64,000 bases of DNA from Cystobacter ferrugineus (GTDB lineage Bacteria; Myxococcota; Myxococcia; Myxococcales; Myxococcaceae), in the NCBI RefSeq assembly GCF_001887355.1, contig NZ_MPIN01000011.1, positions 289,602-353,601 on the forward strand, written 5' to 3'. Position numbers and translations under genes: made by a program. Below, one piece after another: positions 40,811-49,447 of this stretch; position 1 is the first letter of the stretch, and every line of letters starts with the position of its first letter. The notes beneath the pieces are model-generated. The model ran no database searches. It was not told the origin of the DNA and saw nothing but the letters and a program-made list of their open reading frames with translations.

Positions 40811-41494
40811 TCAGCCGTCTTCCTGGACGAGCAGCCGGCGCGTGGCCTCGTGCCGGGGGGCGTCCAGCACCTGTGCGGGTGGGCCCTGCTCCACGAGCCG
40901 ACCCTGATCCAACACGAGCACCTGGTGCGAGGCGCGTGCGAGCCGCACGTCGTGCGTCACCACGAGCTGGGTCATGCCCAATCCGCCCACGCGGCGCAGG
41001 GTCTCGATGACCTCGCGGCGCAGGGAGGGATCCAACGCGCTCGTGGGCTCGTCATACAGGAGCACCGCGGGCTCCATGGCGAGCGCGCGCGCGATGGCCA
41101 CGCGCTGGCGCTGGCCTCCGGAGAGCGTCTCCGGCCAGGCGTCGAGCTGGTGGCCGAGGCCGAGGCTCTCCAGGAGCGAGCGCGCGCGGGCCTCCGCCTC
41201 GGCGCGTGGGCGCCGCGCCACCAGGCGCTGCGCGAGCGTGCAGTTGGCCAGCGCGGTGAGGTGGGGGAAGAGCTCGAAGGACTGGAACACGAGCCCCGCC
41301 TGTCCACCCAGGTGGAGCGTGCCCGCGTCGGGGCGCTCCAGGCCCACGATGCAGCGCAGGAGCGTGGACTTGCCCGAGCCGCTCGGCCCGAGGATGGCCG
41401 CGAGCTGCCCCGTCTCCAGCGTGAAGGACACGCCGTCCAGCGCGGGCGCGGGCGCGCCGGGGAAGTGTTTGCGCAGGCCCTCGACGCGGATCAT
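40811..41494 (-). CDS. Polar amino acid ABC transporter, ATP-binding subunit
   Basis: ATPase of 227 residues with Walker A GPSGSGKST, Q-loop VFQSFELFPHLT, signature LSGGQRQRVAIARAL, Walker B VLLYDEPTSALD and switch His in VVTHD. Typical of the GlnQ/HisP family. It starts inside the stop codon of the permease gene (ATGA), so stoichiometric expression with the fused permease is expected. Two genes complete the importer because the binding protein is part of the permease. Confidence 0.95.
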   Translation of the reverse strand: MIRVEGLRKHFPGAPAPALDGVSFTLETGQLAAILGPSGSGKSTLLRCIVGLERPDAGTLHLGGQAGLVFQSFELFPHLTALANCTLAQRLVARRPRAEAEARARSLLESLGLGHQLDAWPETLSGGQRQRVAIARALAMEPAVLLYDEPTSALDPSLRREVIETLRRVGGLGMTQLVVTHDVRLARASHQVLVLDQGRLVEQGPPAQVLDAPRHEATRRLLVQEDG

Positions 41495-43044
41495 CGCGGG
41501 GCTCCCTTGAGGTGCTGGCCGAGCCGCGCCTCCACCCGGCGCGCGAGCTGCGCGAAGGGCAGGCCCAGCAGCAGGTAGAGCAGGGCGACCACGAGCCCCA
41601 GGCCCAGATGATCCCTCGTGGCGTTGGCCAGGTTGAGGTAGGTGCGCGTGAGCTCGGTGAGCGTCACCACGGACACGAGCGAGCTGTCCTTGAGCAACGC
41701 GATGAAGTCGTTCGTCATGGGGGGCAGCGAGATGCGCAGGGCCTGGGGAAACACGACGTGCCGCAGCGTCTGCCAGCGCGACATGCCGAGCACGCGCGCC
41801 GCCTCGTACTGGCCCGCGGGCACCCCGGAGAGCCCCGCCCGGTAGTTCTCCGCCTCGGCCGCCGCGTAGTTGAGCCCCAGCGTGAGCACGCCCGCGGTGA
41901 GGGGCGCGAGCCGCACGCCGAGCTGGGGCAGACCGAAGTACACCAGCGAGAGCTGCACGAGCAGGGGCGTGCCGCGCACCCCCTCGGTGAAGACGAGGGC
42001 GAGCGTGCGCAGGGGCCAGGGACCGAAGACGCGCGCCACCGCGAGCCCCAGGCCCACCGCCACCGCCACCGCCATGGCCAGAAGCGACACGGCCAGCGTC
42101 ATCAGCGCCCCGCGCAGGAAGAGCGCGAGCGTGGCCGGGTAGCGCTCGCGCACGCGCTCCCAGAAGGGCGGCAGCTTGCCCACCGCGGCGCGCCACGCCG
42201 TGTATTGCTCGGGCACGCCGCGCGGGGTGGGGTCCGGATCTCCCAGCAGCGCCGCCGTCTCGGCGTTCCACAGGCCCCAGCGCTCGTAGAGGGCGCGCAG
42301 GGTGCCCTCCCGCGCCAGCTCCTCGAGCGCCGTGTCGAGCGCGTCACGCAGGGCCTCCTCTCCCAGGCGCACCGCCGCCGCGTAGCGCACCTCGCCGAAG
42401 CTGCCCGGCACCACGTCCAGCTCCGGCTCGACGGCGCCGTAGTACCAGGTGATGGGCTCATCCAGCAGCACGCCGTCCGTGCGCCCCAGCATCAGGTCGC
42501 GGTACACGTCGTCCTGGCCCCCCTCGTAGGTCTTCGCCTGGGCGCCCTCGCGCACGAGGATGCGCTCGGCCAGACTGCCCGGCAGCGTGCCCACCACGCG
42601 CCCCTTCAGCTCGGCGAGTGAGTGCGGCGCGCGGGGGTCTCCCCGGCGCACGGTGAGCCGCTCGGCGGCGGCGTAGTACGGGCGGGTGAGCAGACACACG
42701 CGCTTCTTCTCCTCCGTCGCCTCGAGGCCGTTGAGCGCCACGTCGAAGTCTCCGCGCGCGAGCAGCTCCAGCAGGCTGTCCCAGGGCCCGAGCACCACGC
42801 GCGCCCGCACGCCCAGCTTCGCGGCGAGTGCCTCGGCCAGCTCCACCTCGAAGCCGATGAGGTGGTTGGGATCCCTCGGATCCGGGAAGACGTAGGGAGC
42901 GCCGCCCTGCGCGTCCGCACCCCAGAGCAGCTCTCCGCGGGTCTTCACGGCCTCGAGCCCCCGGGAGGTGGCCAGGGCGGCATCCGGCCAGGCGAGCACG
43001 GGCAGGCAGACGAGGAGGAGACAGAGGCACGTGGCTCGGGTCAG
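41491..43044 (-). CDS. Fused amino acid-binding protein and ABC permease, CTG start
   Basis: Fusion of 517 residues: signal peptide (TRATCLCLLLVCLPVLA... to ALA), periplasmic binding domain of SBP family 3 (about 30-270, TRGELLWGADAQGGAPYVFP, GFEVELAEALAAKLG), then a GlnP/HisM-type permease (about 300-515, TEGVRGTPLLVQL and ARVLGMSRWQTLRHVVFPQA). Such fusions are known in GlnPQ. No ATG, GTG or TTG exists in frame near the signal peptide; a CTG directly before TRATC has GGGAGGA 6 bases ahead, so CTG is the likely start. The next standard start upstream would overlap the divergent gene and put over 50 residues before the signal peptide. Confidence 0.85.
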   Translation of the reverse strand: MTRATCLCLLLVCLPVLAWPDAALATSRGLEAVKTRGELLWGADAQGGAPYVFPDPRDPNHLIGFEVELAEALAAKLGVRARVVLGPWDSLLELLARGDFDVALNGLEATEEKKRVCLLTRPYYAAAERLTVRRGDPRAPHSLAELKGRVVGTLPGSLAERILVREGAQAKTYEGGQDDVYRDLMLGRTDGVLLDEPITWYYGAVEPELDVVPGSFGEVRYAAAVRLGEEALRDALDTALEELAREGTLRALYERWGLWNAETAALLGDPDPTPRGVPEQYTAWRAAVGKLPPFWERVRERYPATLALFLRGALMTLAVSLLAMAVAVAVGLGLAVARVFGPWPLRTLALVFTEGVRGTPLLVQLSLVYFGLPQLGVRLAPLTAGVLTLGLNYAAAEAENYRAGLSGVPAGQYEAARVLGMSRWQTLRHVVFPQALRISLPPMTNDFIALLKDSSLVSVVTLTELTRTYLNLANATRDHLGLGLVVALLYLLLGLPFAQLARRVEARLGQHLKGAPR

Positions 43045-43195
43045 GGGTAGTCCTCCCAGCAGCGGAGCCGCCGAGTCTACCCCCGTCAGGGGCCGCGCGA
43101 GGTGCCACCTGAAACGGGAACGTGCTAGGCAGCCGCGCCCGGACGCGGGAGGTCCGCGCCGGGGTGGGTGGGCCGTGGGGCCCGAGGAGATGGTG

Positions 43196-43693
43196 ATGCT
43201 GAACACGGCGATGAACGAGTGGGCCCTCAAGGCGATCCAACTGGAGACGGCGCTGATGGCGCTGGACGAGGTGGGACTGCCCGCGAACATGAAGGCACAG
43301 CGGGAGAAGGCCGAGCAGGCGATGCGCGAGCTGGTGCGCGCCTGGATGGCGCAGAAGCCCAAGCCGGACGAGCGCAAGTGGAAGCAGGAGCCCGCGAAGG
43401 AGGGTGGCCAGCCCCAGGACGAGGAGCTCGTCGAGGTGGTGGAGAACCTGAAGGAGGACGGCGTGGAGTGGACCGTGCACCGCGCCACCAGCGACAAGGG
43501 GGACGTCGTGGAGACGGTCATCGCGGACGGCCGGGCGTGGATGGCGGCGGGCGGCGAGTACTACATGGGCCAGTGGGACGAGGAGCGTGAGGAGCTGGAG
43601 GTGGGCCGGGACGACGAGGAGGGCGAGCTCGGCACGGGCCTCGTCTTCACGCTCCAGGGTGAGCTCGTGTTCGAGTCCCAGCTCGAGGACTGA
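43196..43693 (+). CDS. Hypothetical acidic protein
   Basis: A 165-residue soluble protein with two parts: a helical N-terminal region (to about 65) rich in Met, Glu and Lys, and a beta-rich C-terminal region with many acidic residues (EEREELEVGRDDEEGEL). Not recognised. ATG at 43196 has GAGGAG at good distance; ATG at 43190 is too close to it. A rho-independent-like hairpin lies 165 bases downstream. Confidence 0.7.
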   Translation: MLNTAMNEWALKAIQLETALMALDEVGLPANMKAQREKAEQAMRELVRAWMAQKPKPDERKWKQEPAKEGGQPQDEELVEVVENLKEDGVEWTVHRATSDKGDVVETVIADGRAWMAAGGEYYMGQWDEEREELEVGRDDEEGELGTGLVFTLQGELVFESQLED

Positions 43694-43856
43694 CACGCCC
43701 GCCCGGGGTCCGGCTCCCCGCTCGCCGGGCCACCGGGCACTGCCACCGGGGGGTGGTGTTCCCGGTGTGCGTTCTTAAGTTCCAGATGCGTGCCCGGCAT
43801 GGACGAGCAGGGTGTGCCGGTTGGGCGTTGGGAATGGTGGTCAGGCGGGCGGGGGA

Positions 43857-43883
43857 GAGCCCGTGTTGGACACGCTCTTTTTT
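43857..43883 (+). terminator. Intrinsic terminator
   Basis: GAG-CC-CGTGT / TTG loop / ACACG-CTC with a 2-base bulge, followed by six T. Oriented for the plus strand, it would end transcription from the acidic hypothetical gene before it enters the converging MBL-fold gene, whose stop lies 3 bases further on. Confidence 0.65.
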
Positions 43884-43885
43884 CT

Positions 43886-45844
43886 TCAGAACGCGCTGCC
43901 ATCCACACGCGTGCCCGGTGACGCCCCGAGCGAGGACAGGGCCGTGTGGAACACGAAGCTCCCGGTGCTCGTCGCATCGGGGTCGCGGTTGATCGACACG
44001 CCATCCTTCGAGGCCTGGGTCCCGCTATAGGTGTACGTGTCGACGGTCACCGCGCTCGAGGCGGTGGAGGTCAGCAGCGTCACCGTATCGCCCCCATTGT
44101 TGAGGCTGAGGGTGCCCGTGGAGGCGGCCACCGCGTTGGGCGTGCCCGGGGGGATTCCGCCGGTGCCGCTGAACACCACGATGGCCTTGCCCGCGCCGAG
44201 CACCGTGTTGGCGGGGAAGACGTGCCGCGCGGCGGTGGCATCCAGGATCACCCAGCCGCTGATGTCCACGGAGGTGCTTTCCGTGTTCACCAACTCCACG
44301 AACTCTCCGCTGGTGGCCGCGCCGGGCTCGTTGGCGAGGATCTCATTGAAGATGACGCGCGGGGGAGGCTCGATGATGGAGAAGGGACCGGTGCTCACGT
44401 CGGAGCTCTTCCCGCCCACGTCCCGGATGCGCACGCGTGCCCACGTCGTGGACGAGTCGGGGACCTTCCAGGCGTGGCTTCCCGTGCTGGCGTCCAGGTC
44501 GGTGGCGATGCTCGTCCAGGTGACGCCGTTGTCGGCGGTGAAGTCCAGGTTCACGCGGGTGTAGCCGATGGCGATCCAGGTGAGGGTGCGGGTGGAGCCG
44601 CGGACCCAGCGCTCGCCTCCGTCGGGGCTGGTGAGGGTGACGCGGGGCACGGGGGTGCGCAGCGTGATGGACGCGGGCATGCTCGAGTTGCCCGCGGCAT
44701 CGAAGGCCACCACCTGGTAGATGTACGTGTTGCGCGGAGCGAGGCCCAGGTCCACGAAGCCGGGGGTGGTCGTCGTCCCGGCCAGCCGGTAGCCGGTGAC
44801 TCCATCCACACTCCGGTACACCCGGTAGCCGGCCACCCTCACGTTGTCCAGGGAGGCAATCCAGCTCAGCTCGATGGAATCAGGAGCGGCGCTGCCCGCC
44901 AGGGACCGCGGCGAGGTGGGGCGTTCGGTGTCCGGTCCTGGCTCCTGCGTGCTGCCGCGAGAGGTATACGAGACACTTCGCGTGCCCTGCTCCACCACGA
45001 AGATGGAGCCATCCTGCGAGCGCAGCTCGATGTGGCCGCGCTCCTGATTGGTGGCGGGATCCTCCGTCTGCCAGATGTCCGAGTGGTGTGCCGTCAGCCG
45101 ATCCAGGCACTCGCGCGTGGGATGGCCATAGGTGTTGTCCCGGCCCACGGAGATGAAGGACACCAGGGGCACGGTCACGTCCAGGAACGCGTTGCCGGAC
45201 GAGTAGCGCGAGCCGTGGTGATGCACCTTGTACAGCTCGAGCTCTCCCACCTCGGCGAGCAGGGTGGACTCGATATCGTCGGGCGTGGCGGTGAGATCGC
45301 CGCCCACCAGTGCGTCGAACGCGCCGTAGGTCACCTTCACCACCACGGATTTGGCGTTCTCGTCATCGCTGGGCACGCCATTGCCATTGCTCGCGAGCAC
45401 CGTGAGCGTCACCTCTCCGCAGAGCGAGAAGGTGTCTCCCCGGTTCGCCGTGAAGCGGCGGCCCGCGAAGTGGGTGTCATACTGTCTGAAGGTGTTGGAA
45501 TCATACGCGCCGCCATGGTCGTACACGGCGGTGATGGGGACGGCATCGGTGCCCTCGTCCACCTCGTCGATGCCGCCCATGTGATCGGCATGCATGTGCG
45601 AGACGAAGGCCATGTCGATGCGCGTCACCCCCAGTTGCTTCAGGTAGGCCTTGATGGTCTCGCCCGAGCCGGTGGGGCCTCCGTCGAACAGCGCCACGCA
45701 GCCTCCCGGCGCGACGAGCACCGCTGCATCCCCCTGGCCGATGTCCAGGGTGGTGAACCGGAACTGCTGTGCCCCGGCGAGCAGCGGACACAGCAGGGTG
45801 AGCAGCAGCGAGAGGCGGAAGGGGAGACGCGGAGGAGTGCGCAT
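43886..45844 (-). CDS. Secreted ComEC-like MBL-fold hydrolase with fibronectin and lamin-tail domains
   Basis: Exported protein of 652 residues. A signal peptide (cut near LLAGA) leads into a metallo-beta-lactamase fold of the ComEC/Rec2 type: FTTLDIGQGDA, metal motif SHMHADHMGG (His83, His85, Asp87, His88), and YKVHHHGSRYSS. A fibronectin type III domain follows (about 300-395), then a beta domain and a lamin-tail domain (about 490-605, FNEILANEP...EFVELVN). Lamin-tail domains often accompany secreted nucleases and phosphatases, so extracellular DNA breakdown is a sensible guess. Free-standing gene. Confidence 0.9.
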   Translation of the reverse strand: MRTPPRLPFRLSLLLTLLCPLLAGAQQFRFTTLDIGQGDAAVLVAPGGCVALFDGGPTGSGETIKAYLKQLGVTRIDMAFVSHMHADHMGGIDEVDEGTDAVPITAVYDHGGAYDSNTFRQYDTHFAGRRFTANRGDTFSLCGEVTLTVLASNGNGVPSDDENAKSVVVKVTYGAFDALVGGDLTATPDDIESTLLAEVGELELYKVHHHGSRYSSGNAFLDVTVPLVSFISVGRDNTYGHPTRECLDRLTAHHSDIWQTEDPATNQERGHIELRSQDGSIFVVEQGTRSVSYTSRGSTQEPGPDTERPTSPRSLAGSAAPDSIELSWIASLDNVRVAGYRVYRSVDGVTGYRLAGTTTTPGFVDLGLAPRNTYIYQVVAFDAAGNSSMPASITLRTPVPRVTLTSPDGGERWVRGSTRTLTWIAIGYTRVNLDFTADNGVTWTSIATDLDASTGSHAWKVPDSSTTWARVRIRDVGGKSSDVSTGPFSIIEPPPRVIFNEILANEPGAATSGEFVELVNTESTSVDISGWVILDATAARHVFPANTVLGAGKAIVVFSGTGGIPPGTPNAVAASTGTLSLNNGGDTVTLLTSTASSAVTVDTYTYSGTQASKDGVSINRDPDATSTGSFVFHTALSSLGASPGTRVDGSAF

Positions 45845-45952
45845 GGGCTCGCCTGGAGGAGGACCGCCCTTGCTGGGTAACCCGAACCAGAACGGTGCTT
45901 CAAGTCATGCCCCGTCATTCATACTGTCCGTCACAGCCCCTTCGCGCCAACG

Positions 45953-46225
45953 TCACCGGGATTCTTCATCTGGAGCCGGCACCTGGGGGGTCTGTTCCTC
46001 CATGCTGAAGGGGGCCCTCTCGTCCGGATTCAGCTCGTACTCCTGCGCGGCGGCGCGATCGTCCTGTTGACTTGCCCACGTGGTGTGTCCGCCCGCGAAG
46101 CCTTCCAAGGGACGCGGCCCATGCCGCGTTTCCACTTCCAGATCCTTGGCTTGCTGCTCCAGCAGACGGCGTCGCTCTTGTTCCCGCTCCCGCTGGTGCA
46201 GCTTCTCCATTGGGTCGTTCACCAT
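45953..46225 (-). CDS. Small hypothetical protein, charged and helical
   Basis: A 90-residue protein with a strong AGGAGG box 6 bases before the ATG. The first 40 residues form a charged helix (MEKLHQREREQERRRLLEQQ); the end is acidic. No signal or membrane segment. Not recognised. Confidence 0.7.
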   Translation of the reverse strand: MVNDPMEKLHQREREQERRRLLEQQAKDLEVETRHGPRPLEGFAGGHTTWASQQDDRAAAQEYELNPDERAPFSMEEQTPQVPAPDEESR

Positions 46226-46374
46226 GTGGTGCCTCCTGGTGTCCAAGTTGCGGATGACCCCGTGAATCCGTCAGCCAATGGCCCTCGGTCCAATGGATGC
46301 GGTGTGCCTGGCTGCTCGGTGGCGGGGCGAGACCCTTGCTCAGCGCCTGGACAGCGCCGCCGAGCACGTGGCGC

Positions 46375-47415
46375 TCATGTCCGACCGGGACGTGCTGCGC
46401 GCGATCGAGTGCTTCTTCCTGGGGGAGCGAGCCGAGCGGCCTTGAGCAGCGCTTCCACCATGGGCACGCTGTTGGCCCGGCCCTTGCCGGCGATGTCGTA
46501 GGCGGTGCCGTGGTCCGGCGACGTGCGCGGCACGGGCAGGCCGAGTGTCACGTTCACCGTGCGCTCGAAGTCCAGGGCCTTGGCGGGGATGAGGCCCTGG
46601 TCGTGGTACATGGCGAGCACCACGTCATAGGGGAAGTGCTCCACGCGGGCGAAGAGCCCATCCGCCGCCAGGGGGCCGTGCGCGTCCACGCGCTGCCGGC
46701 GCGCGAGCTTGATGGCGGGGGTGATGAACTCCACCTCCTCGCGTCCCAGCAGGCCGCCTTCTCCCGCGTGGGGGTTGAAGCTCAGCACGCCGATGCGCGG
46801 CGCGTGGCCCACCACGGGCGCGAGGCTCGTGGACAGCAGCTTCAGTTGCGCCACCAGCCGCTCCACCGTCAGCAGCCGGGGCACGTCCGCCAGGGGCACG
46901 TGGTTGGTCGCCAGCGCCACGCGCACACGCGGACCATCCATGAGCATCAGCACCTCGCGGCCGAACGCCTCCGCCAGCACCTCCGTGTGGCCCATGAAGG
47001 GGATGCCCGCGCGGGAGATGCCTTCCTTGGACACCGGCGCCGTGCACAGCGCGTCCACCCGTCCCGCGCGCGCCGCCTCGATGGCCGCCTGGATGTAGGC
47101 GTACTGGGCCTTTCCTCCCTGGCGCGTGGGCTTGCCGGGCTGGCGCTCCTTCTCTCCGAGCTCCGTCACCACGCACACCGTGGGCCGTGATGGACGCTCC
47201 AGGGTCTCGGGCGTGGCGCGCGCGTACGTGCCGAAGAGGGCGAAGCGCTCGAGCGCCGGCCCATCGCCGAACACCACGGGCACCAGGGCACGGCGCACCC
47301 GGGGCAGCGCGAGTGCGGCCGCGGTCACCTCCGGGCCAATGCCCGACACGTCCCCGAGCGAGATGCCGACGACGGGACGCGCACCTTCACGGGGACTGTC
47401 GGTCCGGGGGCTCAG
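46375..47415 (-). CDS. pdxA: 4-hydroxythreonine-4-phosphate dehydrogenase, apparent CTG start
   Basis: Pyridoxal 5'-phosphate synthesis enzyme that oxidises and decarboxylates 4-phosphohydroxy-threonine. Family motifs: GDVSGIGPEV near the N-terminus, TAPVSKEGI, FMGHTEVLAE, LATNHVPLADV, LNPHAGE-like SFNPHAGEGG, and AMYHDQGL with the metal His. The first standard start, GTG at 47349, lies inside the GDVSGIGPE motif and would drop the first beta strand (PVVGISLGD). In frame and upstream there is only a CTG that overlaps the stop of surA as CTGA; the 22 extra codons encode the missing strand. It is the last gene of a folding-factor operon; surA-pdxA order is also found in enterobacteria. Confidence 0.88.
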   Translation of the reverse strand: MSPRTDSPREGARPVVGISLGDVSGIGPEVTAAALALPRVRRALVPVVFGDGPALERFALFGTYARATPETLERPSRPTVCVVTELGEKERQPGKPTRQGGKAQYAYIQAAIEAARAGRVDALCTAPVSKEGISRAGIPFMGHTEVLAEAFGREVLMLMDGPRVRVALATNHVPLADVPRLLTVERLVAQLKLLSTSLAPVVGHAPRIGVLSFNPHAGEGGLLGREEVEFITPAIKLARRQRVDAHGPLAADGLFARVEHFPYDVVLAMYHDQGLIPAKALDFERTVNVTLGLPVPRTSPDHGTAYDIAGKGRANSVPMVEALLKAARLAPPGRSTRSRAARPGRT

Positions 47416-48380
47416 ATCTTCGTCTCCACGGAGGCCTTCTGCCGCAGCTCCTGCACGTACTGCTCCACGTACTTCTCCGTCTTCTGCAGCTTGAGCCGCG
47501 TCTCCAGCTCGTTCTTCACCGTCTCGAAGGGGGCCACGTCCACGGCGCGCTTCTCCTCGACCTTGAGCACGTGCCAGCCGAACTGGGTGCGCACCGGCTC
47601 GCTCACCTCGCCCTCGCCGAGCGAGAAGGCCACGCGCTCGAAGGCGGGCACCATCACCCCGCGCCGGAAGAAGCCCAGGTCGCCGCCGTCGGACGCGCTC
47701 GGGCCCTCGCTCTTCTCGCGCGCGAGCTGCGCGAAGTCCACGCCCGGCTTGCGCGCCTGCTCGGCCAGGGCCGCCGCCTTGACGCGCGCCGCCTCCACCT
47801 GCGCGGGCGTCGCCTTGGAGTCCACCTGCACCAGGATGTGCCGCGCGTGCACCTCGGCGTCACCCGACTCCATCTTGGTGTACTGGGTGTAGGCCGCCTT
47901 GAGGTCCTCCTCGGACACCTTCACCTTGGAGCTGACCTTCATCTGCACGAGCTTCATGCGCGACATCTGCTTGCGCAAAAACTCCTTGTACGTCGCGACG
48001 TTGAAGCCCTCGCCAGCCAGGAGCTGGTTGAACTGGGTGTCGTCGGTGACGTTGTTCTGCCGCTTCACGTCCGACACCGCCGCTTCCAGCTCCGCGTCCG
48101 TCACGCCCAGGCCCAGCTCGCGGATCTGCTCCTCCATCAGCTTCTCGCCGATGAGCGAGTCCAGGGCCTTCTTCATCACCGCCGCGCGGGCCTCGGCGCG
48201 CTTCTGCGTGTCGCGCTCGCCCGCCAGCCGCGCCAGCTCCGGCGCCGCGCGCTTCTCCACCTCGGACTGGGTGATGATGTCGCGATTGACCACCGCCGCC
48301 ACGCGATCCACCAGCTCCGCGCGCGCCGCGGCGCCGTTGAGCAGCAGCACCGCCACCATCGTTCCAAGCCACTTCTTCAT
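47412..48380 (-). CDS. surA: SurA-like periplasmic peptidyl-prolyl isomerase
   Basis: Chaperone of 322 residues. A signal peptide (MKKWLGTMVAVLLLNGAAARA) and an N-terminal SurA-type helical domain with VDRVAAVVNRDIITQSEVEKR are followed by one parvulin domain (about 175-280: VHARHILV, GGDLGFFRRGVMVPAFE, VRTQFGWHVLKV). E. coli SurA has two such domains; one is common in this group. It should assist outer membrane protein folding. GGAGG box 7 bases upstream. It sits 38 bases after a parvulin lipoprotein gene and overlaps pdxA by 4 bases. Confidence 0.9.
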   Translation of the reverse strand: MKKWLGTMVAVLLLNGAAARAELVDRVAAVVNRDIITQSEVEKRAAPELARLAGERDTQKRAEARAAVMKKALDSLIGEKLMEEQIRELGLGVTDAELEAAVSDVKRQNNVTDDTQFNQLLAGEGFNVATYKEFLRKQMSRMKLVQMKVSSKVKVSEEDLKAAYTQYTKMESGDAEVHARHILVQVDSKATPAQVEAARVKAAALAEQARKPGVDFAQLAREKSEGPSASDGGDLGFFRRGVMVPAFERVAFSLGEGEVSEPVRTQFGWHVLKVEEKRAVDVAPFETVKNELETRLKLQKTEKYVEQYVQELRQKASVETKI

Positions 48381-48418
48381 CGCCTGTCCTCCGTGTCTCT
48401 CTCGTGGGGAGCCTTCGC

Positions 48419-49447
48419 TCAGGGCCGGGTCGTCGTCTGGGTGACGGGCCGGCCGCGAATGGCCTGCAGCGTGGGCTCGTTCACCCACACCTGGGCCTTG
48501 CTCCGCAATTCCTGTTCGTACTTCGCCTGTGCCTCCGCGCGCCGCTGCGCGAGGAGCTTCGCTTCCACCTGGGCACGCACCTCGACGAACTCCAGCTTGC
48601 GCCCCGGCTTCTTCTCCAGCACGCGGAACAGGTGGTAGCCGTACTCCGTCTCCACCACGTCCGACACCTGGCCGGGCGAGAGCGAGAACACGACCTCGTC
48701 GAAGGCGGGGGGCATCTGCCCGCGGGGGAAGAAGCCCAGGTCCCCGCCCACCTTCGCGTCCGCGCTCAGCGAGTACTTGCGCGCCAGTTCCGCGAACTTC
48801 TTGCCCGTCTTGAGCTGGACTTGCAGCCGCCGCGCCTCCTCCATGGTCTTCACGACGATCTGCGCGGCGCGCACCTGCTCGGGCGAGGAGTACTCCGCCT
48901 CGTGCTGGGCGTAGGTGTCGCGCAGCTCCTCCTCCGTCACCGCCACGCGGGTGTACACCTCGTTGGCGAAGAGCTTCTCGATGGTGAGGCGCGCGGCCTC
49001 GTTCTTCTTGAGCTCCGCCATGGAGAGCTGGCCCTCGGCGAGCACGTCGTTGAAGTTGCCCGCGGGGTAGTCGCTCGACAGGCGGAGCACGCCCCGGTCC
49101 ACCTCGTCGGGCGTCACGGTGATGTTGTGGGCGCGCGCCTCCTGCAGGAGCACCGTGCGGGAGATGAGCGTGTCGAGCAGCGCGCGCTTGTAGGGCTCCA
49201 CCTCCTCGGGCGAGGGCTGCTGGCCGGACTCGGTGCTCGAGGCGATGAACTCCCGCTCCAACTCCCGCTCGAAGTCGGCGCGGGAGATGACCTCGCCATT
49301 GACGGTGGCCACCGCGAGCGCGTCCGGCTCCTCCTTGTCCTTCTGGGTGCAGCCGGCGAGCCCCACGGCGAGCGCCAGGGTGGTGGCGAGCACACGGGGC
49401 ACACGGAGGAGGGCCGGGCGGAAGGGGAGACGGCTCGGGAGAGTCAT
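48419..49447 (-). CDS. Parvulin-type peptidyl-prolyl isomerase lipoprotein
   Basis: Lipoprotein of 342 residues (lipobox GLAGC, Cys33) with the PrsA/SurA helical domain (VATVNGEVISRADFEREL) and a parvulin domain (about 190-290: AAQIVVKTMEE, GGDLGFFPRGQMPPAFDEV, VETEYGYHLFRVLEKKPG). It is anchored to a membrane on the periplasmic side and probably helps fold exported proteins. The start overlaps the stop of the preceding gene (ATGA). Second gene of the operon. Confidence 0.9.
   Translation of the reverse strand: MTLPSRLPFRPALLRVPRVLATTLALAVGLAGCTQKDKEEPDALAVATVNGEVISRADFERELEREFIASSTESGQQPSPEEVEPYKRALLDTLISRTVLLQEARAHNITVTPDEVDRGVLRLSSDYPAGNFNDVLAEGQLSMAELKKNEAARLTIEKLFANEVYTRVAVTEEELRDTYAQHEAEYSSPEQVRAAQIVVKTMEEARRLQVQLKTGKKFAELARKYSLSADAKVGGDLGFFPRGQMPPAFDEVVFSLSPGQVSDVVETEYGYHLFRVLEKKPGRKLEFVEVRAQVEAKLLAQRRAEAQAKYEQELRSKAQVWVNEPTLQAIRGRPVTQTTTRP

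Noticed and set aside
46226..46374. Possible extra small gene between the 90-residue protein and pdxA
   Set aside because: Open frames on both strands but none with a start, ribosome binding site and coding bias together.
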